From Roseiarcus sp963820795 (GTDB lineage Bacteria; Pseudomonadota; Alphaproteobacteria; Rhizobiales; Beijerinckiaceae), in the NCBI GenBank assembly GCA_963820795.1, contig CAWGBJ010000020.1:434001-498000 (forward strand): 64,000 nt of DNA, given 5' to 3'. The notes below the pieces were generated by a model that was not told the DNA's origin, did not search any database, and was given only the letters and a program-made list of their open reading frames with translations. The position numbers were made by a program, and so were the translations under genes. Numbering within the stretch: the first letter of the stretch is position 1; every line of letters begins with the position of its first letter. Below are positions 18,377 to 27,006 of the stretch, one piece after another.

Positions 18377-18965
18377 CGCGCGCTCGCTCCCGTCCCCCAG
18401 GGGAGGCCCCAGAACTCGTCATGGCGGGTGCCCGCCGCCGAGCTCCCTGTTTTTCCCTGGCAACAGAAGAAAAGCGCCCAGGGAAGGCCCTTTCGCATCG
18501 AGAAAGCCTCGGGAATCAGGCGCTTCGGCGAAAAACTTGATGCGCCGCGGCAGGAAAGAACAGGGTGGTTCGTTTCCCTGGTAGGCCGGGTAACAGGTGA
18601 GGCCGGGGACGGAGAAGCAAAACGCCGGAGTCCCGGCAGCCGGCCGACGCCGACCGCGGACGCCGTTCGACCGACCGACACGACGCGCCTCTTGCCGGAA
18701 AAGCCGTGCAATTCGAAGGCCTTGAACGGCAGGCGCGCGGCCAGCGTGCGCTCTTCGCCCTCGTCGAGGCGGGGCCCGGACGATAGCGGAAGCCGTCCGG
18801 CGGACTGGACTTGACCTCGAACAAGCTCAGCTGGTTACCCGCAAAACTTCGCGTTCCGCATGAGAAGATATCCGATTCGGGCGCCTCGCAAATTCCAAAC
18901 GGGTATGTCGGGAACGGAGGACGGCTCGGTCAAATTGTTCCATGCGGTGGCGGGGACAACTCTGC
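18377..18965. other. 589-bp stretch without a supportable gene
   Basis: Holds only low-quality overlapping frames on both strands (the longest runs 18428-18814, Arg/Ser/Pro-rich). A monothiol glutaredoxin gene expected here from synteny is absent. No RNA gene, terminator or repeat was recognised with confidence. Confidence 0.5.
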
Positions 18966-19370
18966 TTACCCCAACGCGCACAGCTCCACGTCAGTCTCGG
19001 AAAAGTCCTCTCCCTTGAACAGGAGGGGGGCCCTCATGGTCGCGGCGAGCGCGTAGGCCGCGCAATCGGCCAGATTGAGCCTCGCCTTGGGATGGATGCC
19101 CTTGCCAAAACGCTCGAAAGCCGAAAGGGCGGCGCGCGCCTGAATCTCGTCGAACGCCGCGATCTCGAAGTCATTTTCCACCTGGAGCAGGCGCCAAAGC
19201 CGATCGACCGCCGCGGGGCCGCGCCGTGCGCGCAGGACGACGCCGGTTTCATGGACATTGACGGCCGAAATGAGCAGCCGCTCCGCCTGCTCGATCGCTT
19301 TCGCGTAGACGGCGGCGTCGGGTTCGTTCTCCAAAATCGCAACCAACGCGCTGCTGTCGACCACGATCAT
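18966..19370 (-). CDS. vapC: VapC-type PIN-domain ribonuclease toxin
   Basis: A 134-residue PIN-domain endoribonuclease. The acidic metal-binding residues are visible at Asp5 (IVVDSSALVAIL), Glu41 (NVHETG), Asp102 (NLADCAAYALA) and probably Asp122 (GEDFSETDV). It overlaps the stop of the antitoxin gene by 4 nt (ATGA), the usual coupled arrangement. Expected to cut RNA or tRNA when the antitoxin is degraded; the actual target is unknown. Confidence 0.9.
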   Translation of the reverse strand: MIVVDSSALVAILENEPDAAVYAKAIEQAERLLISAVNVHETGVVLRARRGPAAVDRLWRLLQVENDFEIAAFDEIQARAALSAFERFGKGIHPKARLNLADCAAYALAATMRAPLLFKGEDFSETDVELCALG

Positions 19371-19618
19371 GGGGAGCCCAGATCGTCCATGATCTCGGGC
19401 GGCGAGCGCGGGTCGAGCAGTGGCATGGCCGCGATTTCGGCCCCGACCGCCAGCATCTGTTCCGCCGTCATTCGGCGCTGGCGGCGCGTCGCGGGGACTA
19501 TGCCATTGGCCTGGGCGCGATCCATGAGCGCGCGCCGGATTGCGTCTTCGACCGTCGTCCGCTCGACCGCGGCCAGACGGCGAGCCAAAATCTCAACATC
19601 CTGAGAGAGCGTGATCAT
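19367..19618 (-). CDS. vapB: VapB-type antitoxin (PSK/Rv0623-like)
   Basis: An 83-residue antitoxin, first gene of the pair. The N-terminus ITLSQDVEILARRLAAVERTTVEDAIRRAL fits a ribbon-helix-helix DNA-binding domain of the PSK transcription-factor type; the C-terminal MLAVGAEIAAMPLLDPRSPPEIMDDLG is the toxin-binding tail seen in this group. It probably represses its own promoter. Confidence 0.85.
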   Translation of the reverse strand: MITLSQDVEILARRLAAVERTTVEDAIRRALMDRAQANGIVPATRRQRRMTAEQMLAVGAEIAAMPLLDPRSPPEIMDDLGSP

Positions 19619-19929
19619 GACCCTGAGACATATCAGAAACGTCAGGCAATACGGAAGCCGCCCGGCGCGAGACCAGGCCCAAACTTGGACGCCTTAGTCA
19701 CATTTGAGTTCCGCAGCGCAGAGCGCCTGAGCCTCGGTCAGACGGCGCCACCCGGCCTCGCAATGTTCACCGCCCGGCTGAGACGCAACTCGCCGAAGTC
19801 GCAGCGCCAGCCAAACGACACGACGGCCCGCTTGCCGGAAAGGGCCGGAATCGCAAGGTCGCCGATCGCCGCGACAATAAATCAGCGCCTTGAGGAGGAA
19901 GCTGTCGAGCCAGACCGGCATAAGGGGAT

Positions 19930-20200
19930 GTCATTACTTTACTCGATCCCCAACCCTCTCGGCTTCGGGCCGTGCGATTTCGGACCGCGGATCGTGGCCT
20001 CGTGAGGGCGGCGAGGCGGGTCAGGAACGCCGCGGAACCGAGCGGGCGTCCGATCGTCAGGGCGGCGCGCAGCGCCGGCAGCTCGTCAGCCAACGGCTCC
20101 GTCTTGACGAGATCGGCGAAGAGGCCTGCCAACGGTCGAGGAGCGGCTCGATGTTCACGAAGTCTGCGGCGCCTTCTCCCGTATCAGCTGCGGCCACCCA
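19930..20200 (-). pseudogene. C-terminal remnant of a REP-associated (RAYT-like, Y1_Tnp) transposase
   Basis: In minus-strand reading, FVNIEPLLDRWQA is followed, after a frame change near 20130, by LFADLVKTEPLADELPALRAALTIGRPLGSAAFLTRLAALT. This resembles the conserved C-terminal tail of RAYT transposases (variants of RTGRPLGS-x-AF-x-x-RLE), read from memory. The catalytic His-x-His and Tyr region is missing. Degenerate, and adjacent to REP-like palindromes, which is the natural RAYT context. Confidence 0.45.
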
Positions 20201-20452
20201 AATCGCCGCGCGGACCCCTTCCGCAGGCTTGCTGGGGAAGGTGGCGCCATAGCGCGTCGACAGACGCCCATCTTTCGACGGGCTATGGTGCCGGATGGGG
20301 TGTGGGCCGCAGCTTCGACGCCGGCATGATTGCACAAGCGGCGCCGCGAACTTTCGTCGTCGCGAACCTGCTTTCCGCACCCCTCCGGCTCTCCGCGCCA
20401 CCTTCCCCGGCTTGCTGAGGCTTGCTGGGGAAGGGGTCCGCGCGGCGATTTG
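20199..20452. repeat. REP/BIME-like imperfect palindrome
   Basis: Outer arms 20199-20220 and 20431-20452 are 22-bp exact inverted repeats (CAAATCGCCGCGCGGACCCC plus TT). Inner blocks GGGGAAGGTGGCGC (20236-20249) and its inverse GCGCCACCTTCCCC (20395-20408) also pair, and a CTTGCTGGGGAAGG motif recurs. Sits beside a decayed RAYT-like gene and just upstream of the AmpG-like gene, whose leader it might influence. Confidence 0.6.
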
Positions 20453-20549
20453 AGATGTGTAAATATGGTAGACGGCCCTATTGATCCTCGGCCTATAGGC
20501 TATGAAGATCGTAGCTGCTTTAATCGGGGGCAAGTCAACCGGAAACCCC

Positions 20550-21842
20550 ATGACATCGGCCCGCAAATCGCTCCCCTTTCGCGAAATTTTGCGAGACCCG
20601 CGCCTCGCGCTGATGCTGGCGCTCGGCTTCTCCTCGGGCCTGCCGTTCCTTTTGATCTTCTCGACCCAATCGGCCTGGCTGCGGGAGGCGGGGGTCAGCC
20701 ACTCGGCGATCGGGCTCATGAGCTACGCGGCGCTCGCGTTCAGCTTCAAGTTCGCGTGGGCGCCGCTCATCGACGAATATGATCCACCGCTGCTCGGCCG
20801 CTGGCTCGGGCGGCGGCGCGGCTGGATGCTGCTCGCCCAGCTCGGCGTCGCCGCGGGGCTTTCGGGGCTGGCGTTCGGCGCGCCCGCCCAAGGCCTCGGA
20901 TGGAGCGTCCTCTTCGCCTTCCTGACCGCCTTCGCCGCCGCGAGCCAGGACGTCACCATCGACGGATGGCGGATCGACGCCGCGCCGATCGAGCGGCAGG
21001 GCATGATGTCGGCGGTCTACCAGCTCGGCTATCGGCTGGCGATGCTCTGCGCCGGGGCCGGCGCGCTCTATATCGCCGATTTCGCCAGCTGGCGCGCCGC
21101 CTATCTCGCGATGGCGGGGCTGACGCTGGTCGGCATCGGCGGCTGTCTCTTGTCGCCGCGGCTCGACCGGCCGAGAGAAGCGAAGGGCGAGCGCGCGGCT
21201 TCTTTCGCCGTCTCGTTCGTCGAGCCGCTTCGCGATCTTCTGCGCCGCTACGGCCCGGCGCTGATCGTCATCCTCGTGCTGGTGGCGATCTATCGCCTGC
21301 CGGATTTCGTCTCCGGCGTGATGGCGAACCCGCTCTATATCGACCTCGGCTTCACCAAGTCCGACATCGCAACCGTCTCCAAGCTCTACGGCGTGTGGAT
21401 CGGCATTGCCGGCGCGTTCGGCGGCGGCGTCGCGGTGGCGCGGCTGGGGCTCATGCCCTCGCTGATCCTCGGCGGCCTCGCCGCCTCGTCCTCGCACCTG
21501 ACCCTCGCCCTGCTCGCGGCGCACGGCGCGAGCCTGCCGCTGCTGACGCTCGCGGTCAGCGCCGAAAGCTTCGCCTCGGGCTTCGCCGGCGCGGCCCTGA
21601 TCGCCTACATGTCGTCGCTCGTCTCGCCCGCCTTCGCGGCGAGCCAATACGCGCTCCTCTCCTCGCTCTACGCGCTGCCCGGCAAGCTCATCGGCGGCCT
21701 GTCAGGGGTGATGGTCGACGAATACGGCTACGTCCGCTTCTTCCTCGCCACCGCGGCGATCGGCATTCCCGTCGTCGTGCTGAGCCTTATGGTGTGGCGG
21801 ATGCAGGGGCGTGAGGCCGAGAAGGCGCCGGCGAGCGTGTAG
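20550..21842 (+). CDS. ampG: AmpG-like muropeptide MFS permease
   Basis: A 430-residue MFS transporter related to AmpG, which imports GlcNAc-anhMurNAc peptides for cell wall recycling. Signature stretches: LGFSSGLPFLLIFSTQSAWLREAGVS near the N-terminus, FAWAPLIDEYDPP, and the family block AASQDVTIDGWRIDAAPIERQG. Twelve or so hydrophobic segments. Start at ATG 20550 after ACCGGAAAC; ATG 20502 would add 16 residues and is a possible alternative. Fits functionally with the D,D-carboxypeptidase earlier in the window, though not adjacent. Confidence 0.85.
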   Translation: MTSARKSLPFREILRDPRLALMLALGFSSGLPFLLIFSTQSAWLREAGVSHSAIGLMSYAALAFSFKFAWAPLIDEYDPPLLGRWLGRRRGWMLLAQLGVAAGLSGLAFGAPAQGLGWSVLFAFLTAFAAASQDVTIDGWRIDAAPIERQGMMSAVYQLGYRLAMLCAGAGALYIADFASWRAAYLAMAGLTLVGIGGCLLSPRLDRPREAKGERAASFAVSFVEPLRDLLRRYGPALIVILVLVAIYRLPDFVSGVMANPLYIDLGFTKSDIATVSKLYGVWIGIAGAFGGGVAVARLGLMPSLILGGLAASSSHLTLALLAAHGASLPLLTLAVSAESFASGFAGAALIAYMSSLVSPAFAASQYALLSSLYALPGKLIGGLSGVMVDEYGYVRFFLATAAIGIPVVVLSLMVWRMQGREAEKAPASV

Positions 21843-22263
21843 CTGAACGGTAGAGCAGCAACCTTCCCGTAGTTGAAACCAGTCCTGCTTGCGCTACAGC
21901 GGGCTCAAGGAGCGGGATTGCAGGCGCGCCAAGGCCGGCGCCCACGACCGAAACTTGGACGACCTGCCGGCGCAGCGATCGCCATGCTGGCTGCCGAGCG
22001 GAAGTCGCAGCGTCACAGAAGCGCGCAATTTGGCGGCAAGCATCGTCGTCGACCTGTCCTATAATCGTTGCAATTTTGACACAGCAACCCGAATTGTGCC
22101 CTGACCGTGGCCGGTTATCATTGACTTCGCCGTGACGCGGTAGTTCGATCGGCTCACTGGCGAGCGCGAAGCAGAGGCGAGGCAGACAAGCGCTCAAAGG
22201 TTCCCCGCGATCGCGGGTAGTCCGAAGCTAACACCACAGATTTTACTTTGTCGTGAAGCTTGC
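21843..22263. other. intergenic stretch, possible untranslated transcript
   Basis: No convincing coding frame between the AmpG-like gene and the intrinsic terminator at 22264. It holds a 14-bp perfect palindrome CCCGCGATCGCGGG (22204-22217). A distant 3' UTR or a small RNA is possible (see findings). Confidence 0.4.
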
Positions 22264-22297
22264 GGACGAGAGAGCATTGGCTCCCTCGTCCTTTTTT
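22264..22297 (+). terminator. strong intrinsic terminator
   Basis: An 11-bp stem GGACGAGAGAG / CTCCCTCGTCC (one mismatch) with loop CATTGG is followed by six T. It lies 422 bp past the AmpG-like stop, with no gene in between, so it ends either a long 3' UTR or an unannotated RNA. Confidence 0.8.
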
Positions 22298-22434
22298 ATT
22301 TGGCGCGGAACCAAGCAAACACTCCCCCGGCGGTGGCCTGAGCTTCCCCTGTCGGGCCTGGAGTCGCGACTTACGTGGCCTGCTTGCCGAAGTCGCCGGT
22401 TAACGGTCAAATTTCTGCCAGCCGAAACAACTCC

Positions 22435-22869
22435 CTATTTAGGCGACGCTGTTGCGGTTGCTGGCGTCGTTGCCGTTGTTGGTGGGAGTAGAATTTGATT
22501 TAATTCCTTTAGACGTTGATCTGCGACCCATTGTGCTATGTCATCAAACGCGATGTTGCTTGGCAGTGGCGCGTTTACGCATTCAGGCAAGGAGCGCACC
22601 CGCTTGATTAGGTCATCCCTGTGCTCATTGGACGCAGCTTTGATGCACTTCATATATTGGATGTCGGTATTGCACCATTCTTCCGCCTTATAACCTTTCT
22701 CTACACCAAATTTCTTAGTTATATCAACTTTCATCTCTCTGGTGCAGTTAACAAGCGCGTCTGGCTTCTGGAACCAGACAATAGGATTGTAAACTTCACC
22801 CGCTCTTGCCATATGTGGCATAACCAACGCAGCGCTCAACGCAATCGCTGCGACTATTCTCAATTCCAC
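22435..22869 (-). CDS. small secreted protein with four cysteines, function unknown
   Basis: A 144-residue protein with a signal peptide (MELRIVAAIALSAALVMPHM, cleavage after ARA). The mature part has four Cys (VNCTRE, EEWCNT, MKCIK, PECVN), suggesting two disulphides, and a Thr/Ala/Pro C-terminal tail. Base composition is clearly more A/T-rich than neighbouring genes, hinting at recent acquisition. No domain recognised. Compare the other small secreted Cys protein at 25334. Confidence 0.7.
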   Translation of the reverse strand: MELRIVAAIALSAALVMPHMARAGEVYNPIVWFQKPDALVNCTREMKVDITKKFGVEKGYKAEEWCNTDIQYMKCIKAASNEHRDDLIKRVRSLPECVNAPLPSNIAFDDIAQWVADQRLKELNQILLPPTTATTPATATASPK

Positions 22870-23540
22870 CTTATCCTCCCTTAGCTGTTCTGTATTGAAC
22901 GTATGTTATCATGATTTCGCTGTTCGTATAGACGTTTTATGAGGCTGTAATAAGGCGGCGGCCTTACTGGGATATTGAAATAATGATGACAGTGATCGGT
23001 GGCGGAGGCGGCAGTAATAATAATAGTTAGCGATAATTGGTCCAATTAATTTCTAGTATCAGCGCTTCACGGTTAAATCGAGTGCAAGCGCCACAATCCT
23101 TAGATCAATCAATTACTGCTAAAGATATTGAGATCGAAGAAAAATGACCAACCTCCGCAGATCGTGGCCTCACTCTGGCCCGTCGAAACTCCTGGAACCG
23201 GAGTCTCCAAGTCCGCGAGCGAGCCGCTTGTAGTGTATTCTCCCGACGCGAGATCGCCGGCGCAAATGTCGAGCACGATGGACTGTCGTCGTGCTGCCGC
23301 GTTCCCCGTCACAGAGAGCGTTGATGATCTGCTTCTTCGGAGTTTGCGGCCTCCATCCGAGGACAGGCGCCCGAGGCGGCAAAGGCCACCAGCGTCGAGC
23401 ATCAACAGCACGTGACCGCGATCATCGCGGCGATCTACCACGCCTCGGTTTAGGCCCATGTCTCCCAGCGCGCCCTAAAGGGCCAAGCCAATTTCTGGAC
23501 TTGCGACTTATCGGCCTCCGTCCTAGCGAAGGAGGGCGAG
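22870..23540. other. 671-bp stretch without a supportable gene
   Basis: The first 200 bp are unusually A/T-rich, with a GGC/AAT-type simple stretch near 23000-23030; the remainder has only short frames on both strands. Probably acquired or decayed DNA upstream of the PII gene. Nothing recognised. Confidence 0.5.
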
Positions 23541-23903
23541 TTGGGCGTCGTCCGGGGCGTTGCCATGAAGCTGATTACTGCGGTCATAAAGCCTTTCAAG
23601 CTGGAGGAAGTGCGCGCCGCGCTCGACCGGCTCGGCATCCACGGCATGACTGTCGCCGAGGTCAACGGCTATGGGCGGCAGAAGGGCCACACCGAAATCT
23701 ACCGCGGTTCGGAATATGTCTCGGCCTATATGCCGAAGCTCAGGCTCGACATTGCCGTCAGCGACGAGCGGCTCGAGCAGGCGGTCGAGGCGATCCAGGT
23801 TTCGGCCCGCACCGGGCAGATCGGCGACGGCAAGATTTTCGTCACCGGGCTCGAGCGCGCCGTGCGCGTGCGCACTGGCGAAAGCGACGACGAGGCGCTC
23901 TGA
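23541..23903 (+). CDS. PII signal transduction protein (GlnB/GlnK family)
   Basis: Nitrogen/energy sensor binding ATP/ADP and 2-oxoglutarate. From the internal ATG 23565 the protein has 112 residues: MKLITAVIKPFKLEEVRAAL, the T-loop QKGHTEIYRGSEY with the uridylylation Tyr51, and the nucleotide-binding TGQIGDGKIFV block. The best Shine-Dalgarno (AAGGAGGG, 23529-23536) sits 4-5 nt before TTG 23541, which would add 8 residues (MGVVRGVA); the ATG at 23565 has none. No amtB or glnA lies beside it, so this looks like an orphan PII copy; the partner is unknown. Confidence 0.9.
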   Translation: MGVVRGVAMKLITAVIKPFKLEEVRAALDRLGIHGMTVAEVNGYGRQKGHTEIYRGSEYVSAYMPKLRLDIAVSDERLEQAVEAIQVSARTGQIGDGKIFVTGLERAVRVRTGESDDEAL

Positions 23904-23969
23904 GGATGCCTCTACCGGACACCGGCGCGAAAACTGGCGCGACTCGCCGTTCGCTGGCATAAGGGCCCG

Positions 23970-25172
23970 ATGTTTCAGGACGCGATTCGCCGCCCGGCGC
24001 GGGAGAAGCGCCCGGCGGCCGCCGAGGACGACCCGGGGTTCGCCGTCTATGTCCATTGGCCGTTCTGCCTGGCGAAATGCCCCTATTGCGACTTCAACAG
24101 CCACGTTCGCGGCGCGGCGATCGACGAGGCGCGGTATCTTGCCGCGTTCAAGGCGGAAATCGCCCATCGCGCCGCGCTGGCGCCGCGCCGCCTCGTGGGC
24201 TCCGTGTTTTTCGGCGGCGGGACACCGTCGCTGATGCGTCCGCAAACGGTGCAGGGGGTGATCGACGCGATCGCCAACAGCTGGAGTCTCGAAGCGGACG
24301 CCGAGATCACGCTCGAAGCCAATCCGACCAGCGTCGAAGCCGGCCGGTTTCGCGGCTATCGCTCCGCCGGCGTCAACCGCCTGTCGATCGGCGTGCAGTC
24401 GCTGAACGACGCCGACCTCAAGGCGCTTGGGCGCCGGCACTCGGCCGAGGAGGCAACAGCGGCGGTGAAGCTCGCCGCGTCGCTCTTTCCGCGCTTCAGC
24501 TTCGACCTCATCTATGCGCGGCCCGGACAGAGCCAGGCCGCGTGGCGCGCCGAGCTCGCCCGCGCGCTCGATCTCGCTGGCGATCACGTCTCGCTCTATC
24601 AGCTGACCATCGAGCCCGACACGATCTTCGAGCGCCTGCGCGACGCCGGCAAGCTCGCGATGCCAGACGAGGACTTGAGCCTCGCCCTCTTCGCCGCCAC
24701 GCGGGAATTGACCGAGGCCCGCGGTCTTCCGGCCTATGAGGTTTCCAACCACGCCCGCCCGGGCGCCGAGAGCCGGCACAATCTCGTCTACTGGCGCTAC
24801 GGCCAATATGCCGGGGTCGGGCCGGGCGCGCACGGGCGGCTTATCACCGCCAAGGGGCGGTTCGCCCAGGAAACCGAGCGCCATCCGGAAATGTGGCTGA
24901 CGCAGGTCGAGACCGAGGGCCATGGCCTCGTCGAGAACGCGCCGCTCAGCCGCGAGGAGCAGGGCGACGAGTTCCTGCTGATGGGCTTGCGCCTGGTCGA
25001 GGGCGTGGATCCGCGGCGGTACGCCGAGCTCAGCGGCCGGCGCCTCGATCCCGAGCGGATCGGAAGCCTGATCGAGGACGGGTTCATCGAGCGCGACGAC
25101 CGCGGCCGGATCCGCGTGACGCCTATGGGCGCGCCGCTCCTCGACACGGTCGTCGCCGACGTCGCCGCCTAG
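23970..25172 (+). CDS. hemW: HemW, radical SAM heme chaperone
   Basis: A 400-residue radical SAM protein formerly called oxygen-independent coproporphyrinogen oxidase-like. The [4Fe-4S]/SAM motif CxxxCxxC is at Cys33, Cys37 and Cys40 (PFCLAKCPYCDFN), followed by VFFGGGTPS, and YQLTIEPDTIF and YEVSNHARPG downstream. The fourth residue after the motif is Asp-Phe rather than the extra Cys typical of HemN, supporting HemW, which inserts heme rather than oxidising coproporphyrinogen. The usual neighbour rdgB is not seen here. Confidence 0.92.
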   Translation: MFQDAIRRPAREKRPAAAEDDPGFAVYVHWPFCLAKCPYCDFNSHVRGAAIDEARYLAAFKAEIAHRAALAPRRLVGSVFFGGGTPSLMRPQTVQGVIDAIANSWSLEADAEITLEANPTSVEAGRFRGYRSAGVNRLSIGVQSLNDADLKALGRRHSAEEATAAVKLAASLFPRFSFDLIYARPGQSQAAWRAELARALDLAGDHVSLYQLTIEPDTIFERLRDAGKLAMPDEDLSLALFAATRELTEARGLPAYEVSNHARPGAESRHNLVYWRYGQYAGVGPGAHGRLITAKGRFAQETERHPEMWLTQVETEGHGLVENAPLSREEQGDEFLLMGLRLVEGVDPRRYAELSGRRLDPERIGSLIEDGFIERDDRGRIRVTPMGAPLLDTVVADVAA

Positions 25173-25333
25173 GGCGGCGGACGGCGAGCCCAATTTCCAG
25201 CCGCCAATCTCATGATTCCATGGGGTTGCGGCGCCATTGTCGGCCGTCTCTGCGTCGGTCGTCGCGACAGCGAGCGGGGCCCGCAACAGCGCCGTTCCCG
25301 GGCTGAGAGGGCAGTTTCAGCGGTTGATTTGGT

Positions 25334-25618
25334 CTATTCCAAGGCTTTCCTAGTATAATCAGTAAGTTGTTCAATTTGTCGGTCGATCGCCGGATCACTC
25401 TTGCACCTGTCAAACTCAACGTCGCGCTGATGGCCAGTTAAACCTTTCGTTCTGACCTGGTAACGGCATATATTGCGGACGAGTTTCGCCCTGCAATATC
25501 CACCGCAACCGCTGGCAAAAGAAGATTGCGAATCGAATGATGCGAGACAAAGGACGCATGCGAGGATGAGTAGTGTTCGATGTTTCCAGCGATGAAATAT
25601 ACACATGGTCGATGCCAC
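25334..25618 (-). CDS. small secreted Cys-containing protein, function unknown
   Basis: A 94-residue protein with a hydrophobic export signal (TLLILACVLCLASF, cleavage near SFASG) and a mature part with CGGYC, NICRY and DRCKSD cysteines. Relatively A/T-rich like the 22435 gene, and both lie on the minus strand either side of PII-hemW. No domain recognised; DUF1311-like spacing of Cys is a thought only. Confidence 0.55.
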   Translation of the reverse strand: MASTMCIFHRWKHRTLLILACVLCLASFDSQSSFASGCGGYCRAKLVRNICRYQVRTKGLTGHQRDVEFDRCKSDPAIDRQIEQLTDYTRKALE

Positions 25619-25818
25619 TCCTTGCCAAAATTAGCTAGTCTCACAAAGGCGCTGACGCGTTAATACTTTCAGATTCAGGCGTTTTTTTGAAATGAAGATC
25701 GCCGGCTTAAGCTGACGCGCCGTCTTCCGGGTCGCTGCAGCGGGCTCGTAGCCGTCCTTGCGCAACCGGTCGTTTCGGCATCAAATCCGGCAAGAAACCG
25801 CGCAGCGGGAGGACTCCC

Positions 25819-26598
25819 ATGCCTTTGGCCGAGGCGAAGATCGAGGATTTCGTCGGCACCATCTGTCTGGACTACTTCGAGAAGCGCAACGCGCTTTCGG
25901 CCGCCCTGGTCGACGACGTGCTCGGCGGGCTCGAGACGTTTGCCGCGCAGAAGGTGCGGGTCGTCGTGCTCCGCGCCCGCCCGGGCGTCAGCATCTGGTC
26001 GGCGGGCCATCACGTCGACGAACTGCCTGGCGCCCGCCGCGATCCGCTCGGCTGGTACGACCCCTTGCGCCGTCTCGTCCGCGCGATCGAGAACCACCCC
26101 GCGCCGGTCATCGCGATGATCGAGGGCGGCGTCTGGGGCGGCGCGTTCGAAATGGCGATGGCCTGCGACATCGTCGTCGCCGCCGAGAACGCGACTTTCG
26201 CGCTGACGCCGGCCAAGCTCGGCGTCGCCTACAATGTGTCCGGGATGCTGACCTTCCTCAACAGCGCCCCGCTGCGCGTCATCAAGGAGATGGCCTTCAC
26301 CGCGCGCCCGATCTCGGCCGACCGGGCGCTTGCCGCCGGCCTCATCAACCACATGGTCCCGGTCGAGAAGCTCGAGCCGCTGACTTACGCCATCGCCGCC
26401 GACATCGTCGAAAACGCCCCCTTGTCGATTGCGGTGATGAAGGAGGAACTGCGCCTTCTGGCCGGGGCGCATCCAATGAGTCCGCAGGGCTGGGAGCGCG
26501 TTCAGGGGTTGAGGCGCGTCGTCTACGACAGCGCCGACTATGTCGAGGGCCTCACGGCGTTCAAGGAGAAACGAAAGCCGGTCTACCGCGGCGAGTAG
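25819..26598 (+). CDS. scpB: methylmalonyl-CoA decarboxylase (crotonase family)
   Basis: A 259-residue crotonase-fold enzyme converting methylmalonyl-CoA to propionyl-CoA. It matches E. coli ScpB (YgfG) from memory across its length: KRNALS, the oxyanion-hole block SAGHHVDELP, RDPL...DPLR, MIEGGVWGGAFEMAMACDIVVAA, FTARPISADRALAAGLINH and the tail RRVVYDSADYVEGLTAFKEKRKP. No methylmalonyl-CoA mutase is adjacent. A general enoyl-CoA hydratase is the less likely alternative. Start ATG 25819 follows GGGAGGAC. Confidence 0.85.
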   Translation: MPLAEAKIEDFVGTICLDYFEKRNALSAALVDDVLGGLETFAAQKVRVVVLRARPGVSIWSAGHHVDELPGARRDPLGWYDPLRRLVRAIENHPAPVIAMIEGGVWGGAFEMAMACDIVVAAENATFALTPAKLGVAYNVSGMLTFLNSAPLRVIKEMAFTARPISADRALAAGLINHMVPVEKLEPLTYAIAADIVENAPLSIAVMKEELRLLAGAHPMSPQGWERVQGLRRVVYDSADYVEGLTAFKEKRKPVYRGE

Positions 26599-26697
26599 CG
26601 GCGAGGTGGCCAGTCGGCGCCCGCTGAGAGCGGTGATTCGAGGGCCGGGATTCGACCCGAAGCGCGCGTCTGGACCATCGCTGCATCGGGGAAATGG

Positions 26698-26991
26698 TCA
26701 TTGGAGAACCTTGCGGAAGCGCCATAGCGCGAATGCGAACAGCGCCGAGCCGATGACAAAAAGCGCGAGGAGCTGCGGCCAGACGATGTCGATGCCGGCG
26801 CCGCGGAACAGGATCGCCTGCGCCAGAATGACGAAGTGCGTGTCGGGCGCGCCCAGCATGATGGTCTGAATGATCTGCGGCATGCTTTCGCGCGGCGTCG
26901 TCGCGCCGGACAGAACCTGGATCGGGAGCAGCACGAGAATGAGCAGCAGCGCGAATTGCGGCATGGATTCGGCCACGGTGGCCCAAAGCAA
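26698..26991 (-). pseudogene. 5'-truncated ABC-2 permease fragment
   Basis: About 97 codons corresponding to the C-terminal quarter of a YhhJ-type ABC-2 permease: VAESMPQFALLLILVLLPIQVLSGATTPRESMPQ, then APDTHFVILAQAILFRGAGIDIVWPQ and the final helix. Its paralogue, the permease at 29979-31130, ends with matching blocks (SMGQFGLLVIPVLVILQLLSGSATPMETMP). No ATPase or N-terminal half is attached, so this is a remnant left by a duplication or rearrangement at the end of the operon. Confidence 0.75.
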
Positions 26992-27006
26992 TCCGCGGTG
27001 TGACTG

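Larger units (their letters stand above)
19619..20549. other. 931-bp gene-poor stretch with transposase debris and palindromes
   Basis: No intact gene is supportable. It holds a decayed transposase fragment (about 19930-20200, minus) and a large imperfect palindrome (20199-20452), listed separately. The part at 19640-19920 has open frames on both strands with no recognisable domain. Confidence 0.55.

Noticed and set aside
18428..18814. 128-codon frame after bolA where grxD would be expected
   Set aside because: Sequence has no glutaredoxin CGFS motif and is low-complexity; not accepted as a gene.
22982..23029. 15-codon Gly/Asn-rich mini-ORF in A/T-rich DNA
   Set aside because: No ribosome site and simple-sequence composition; too short to support.
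25640..25690. T7 tract near 25680 as a terminator
   Set aside because: The preceding stem is weak and interrupted; not convincing.
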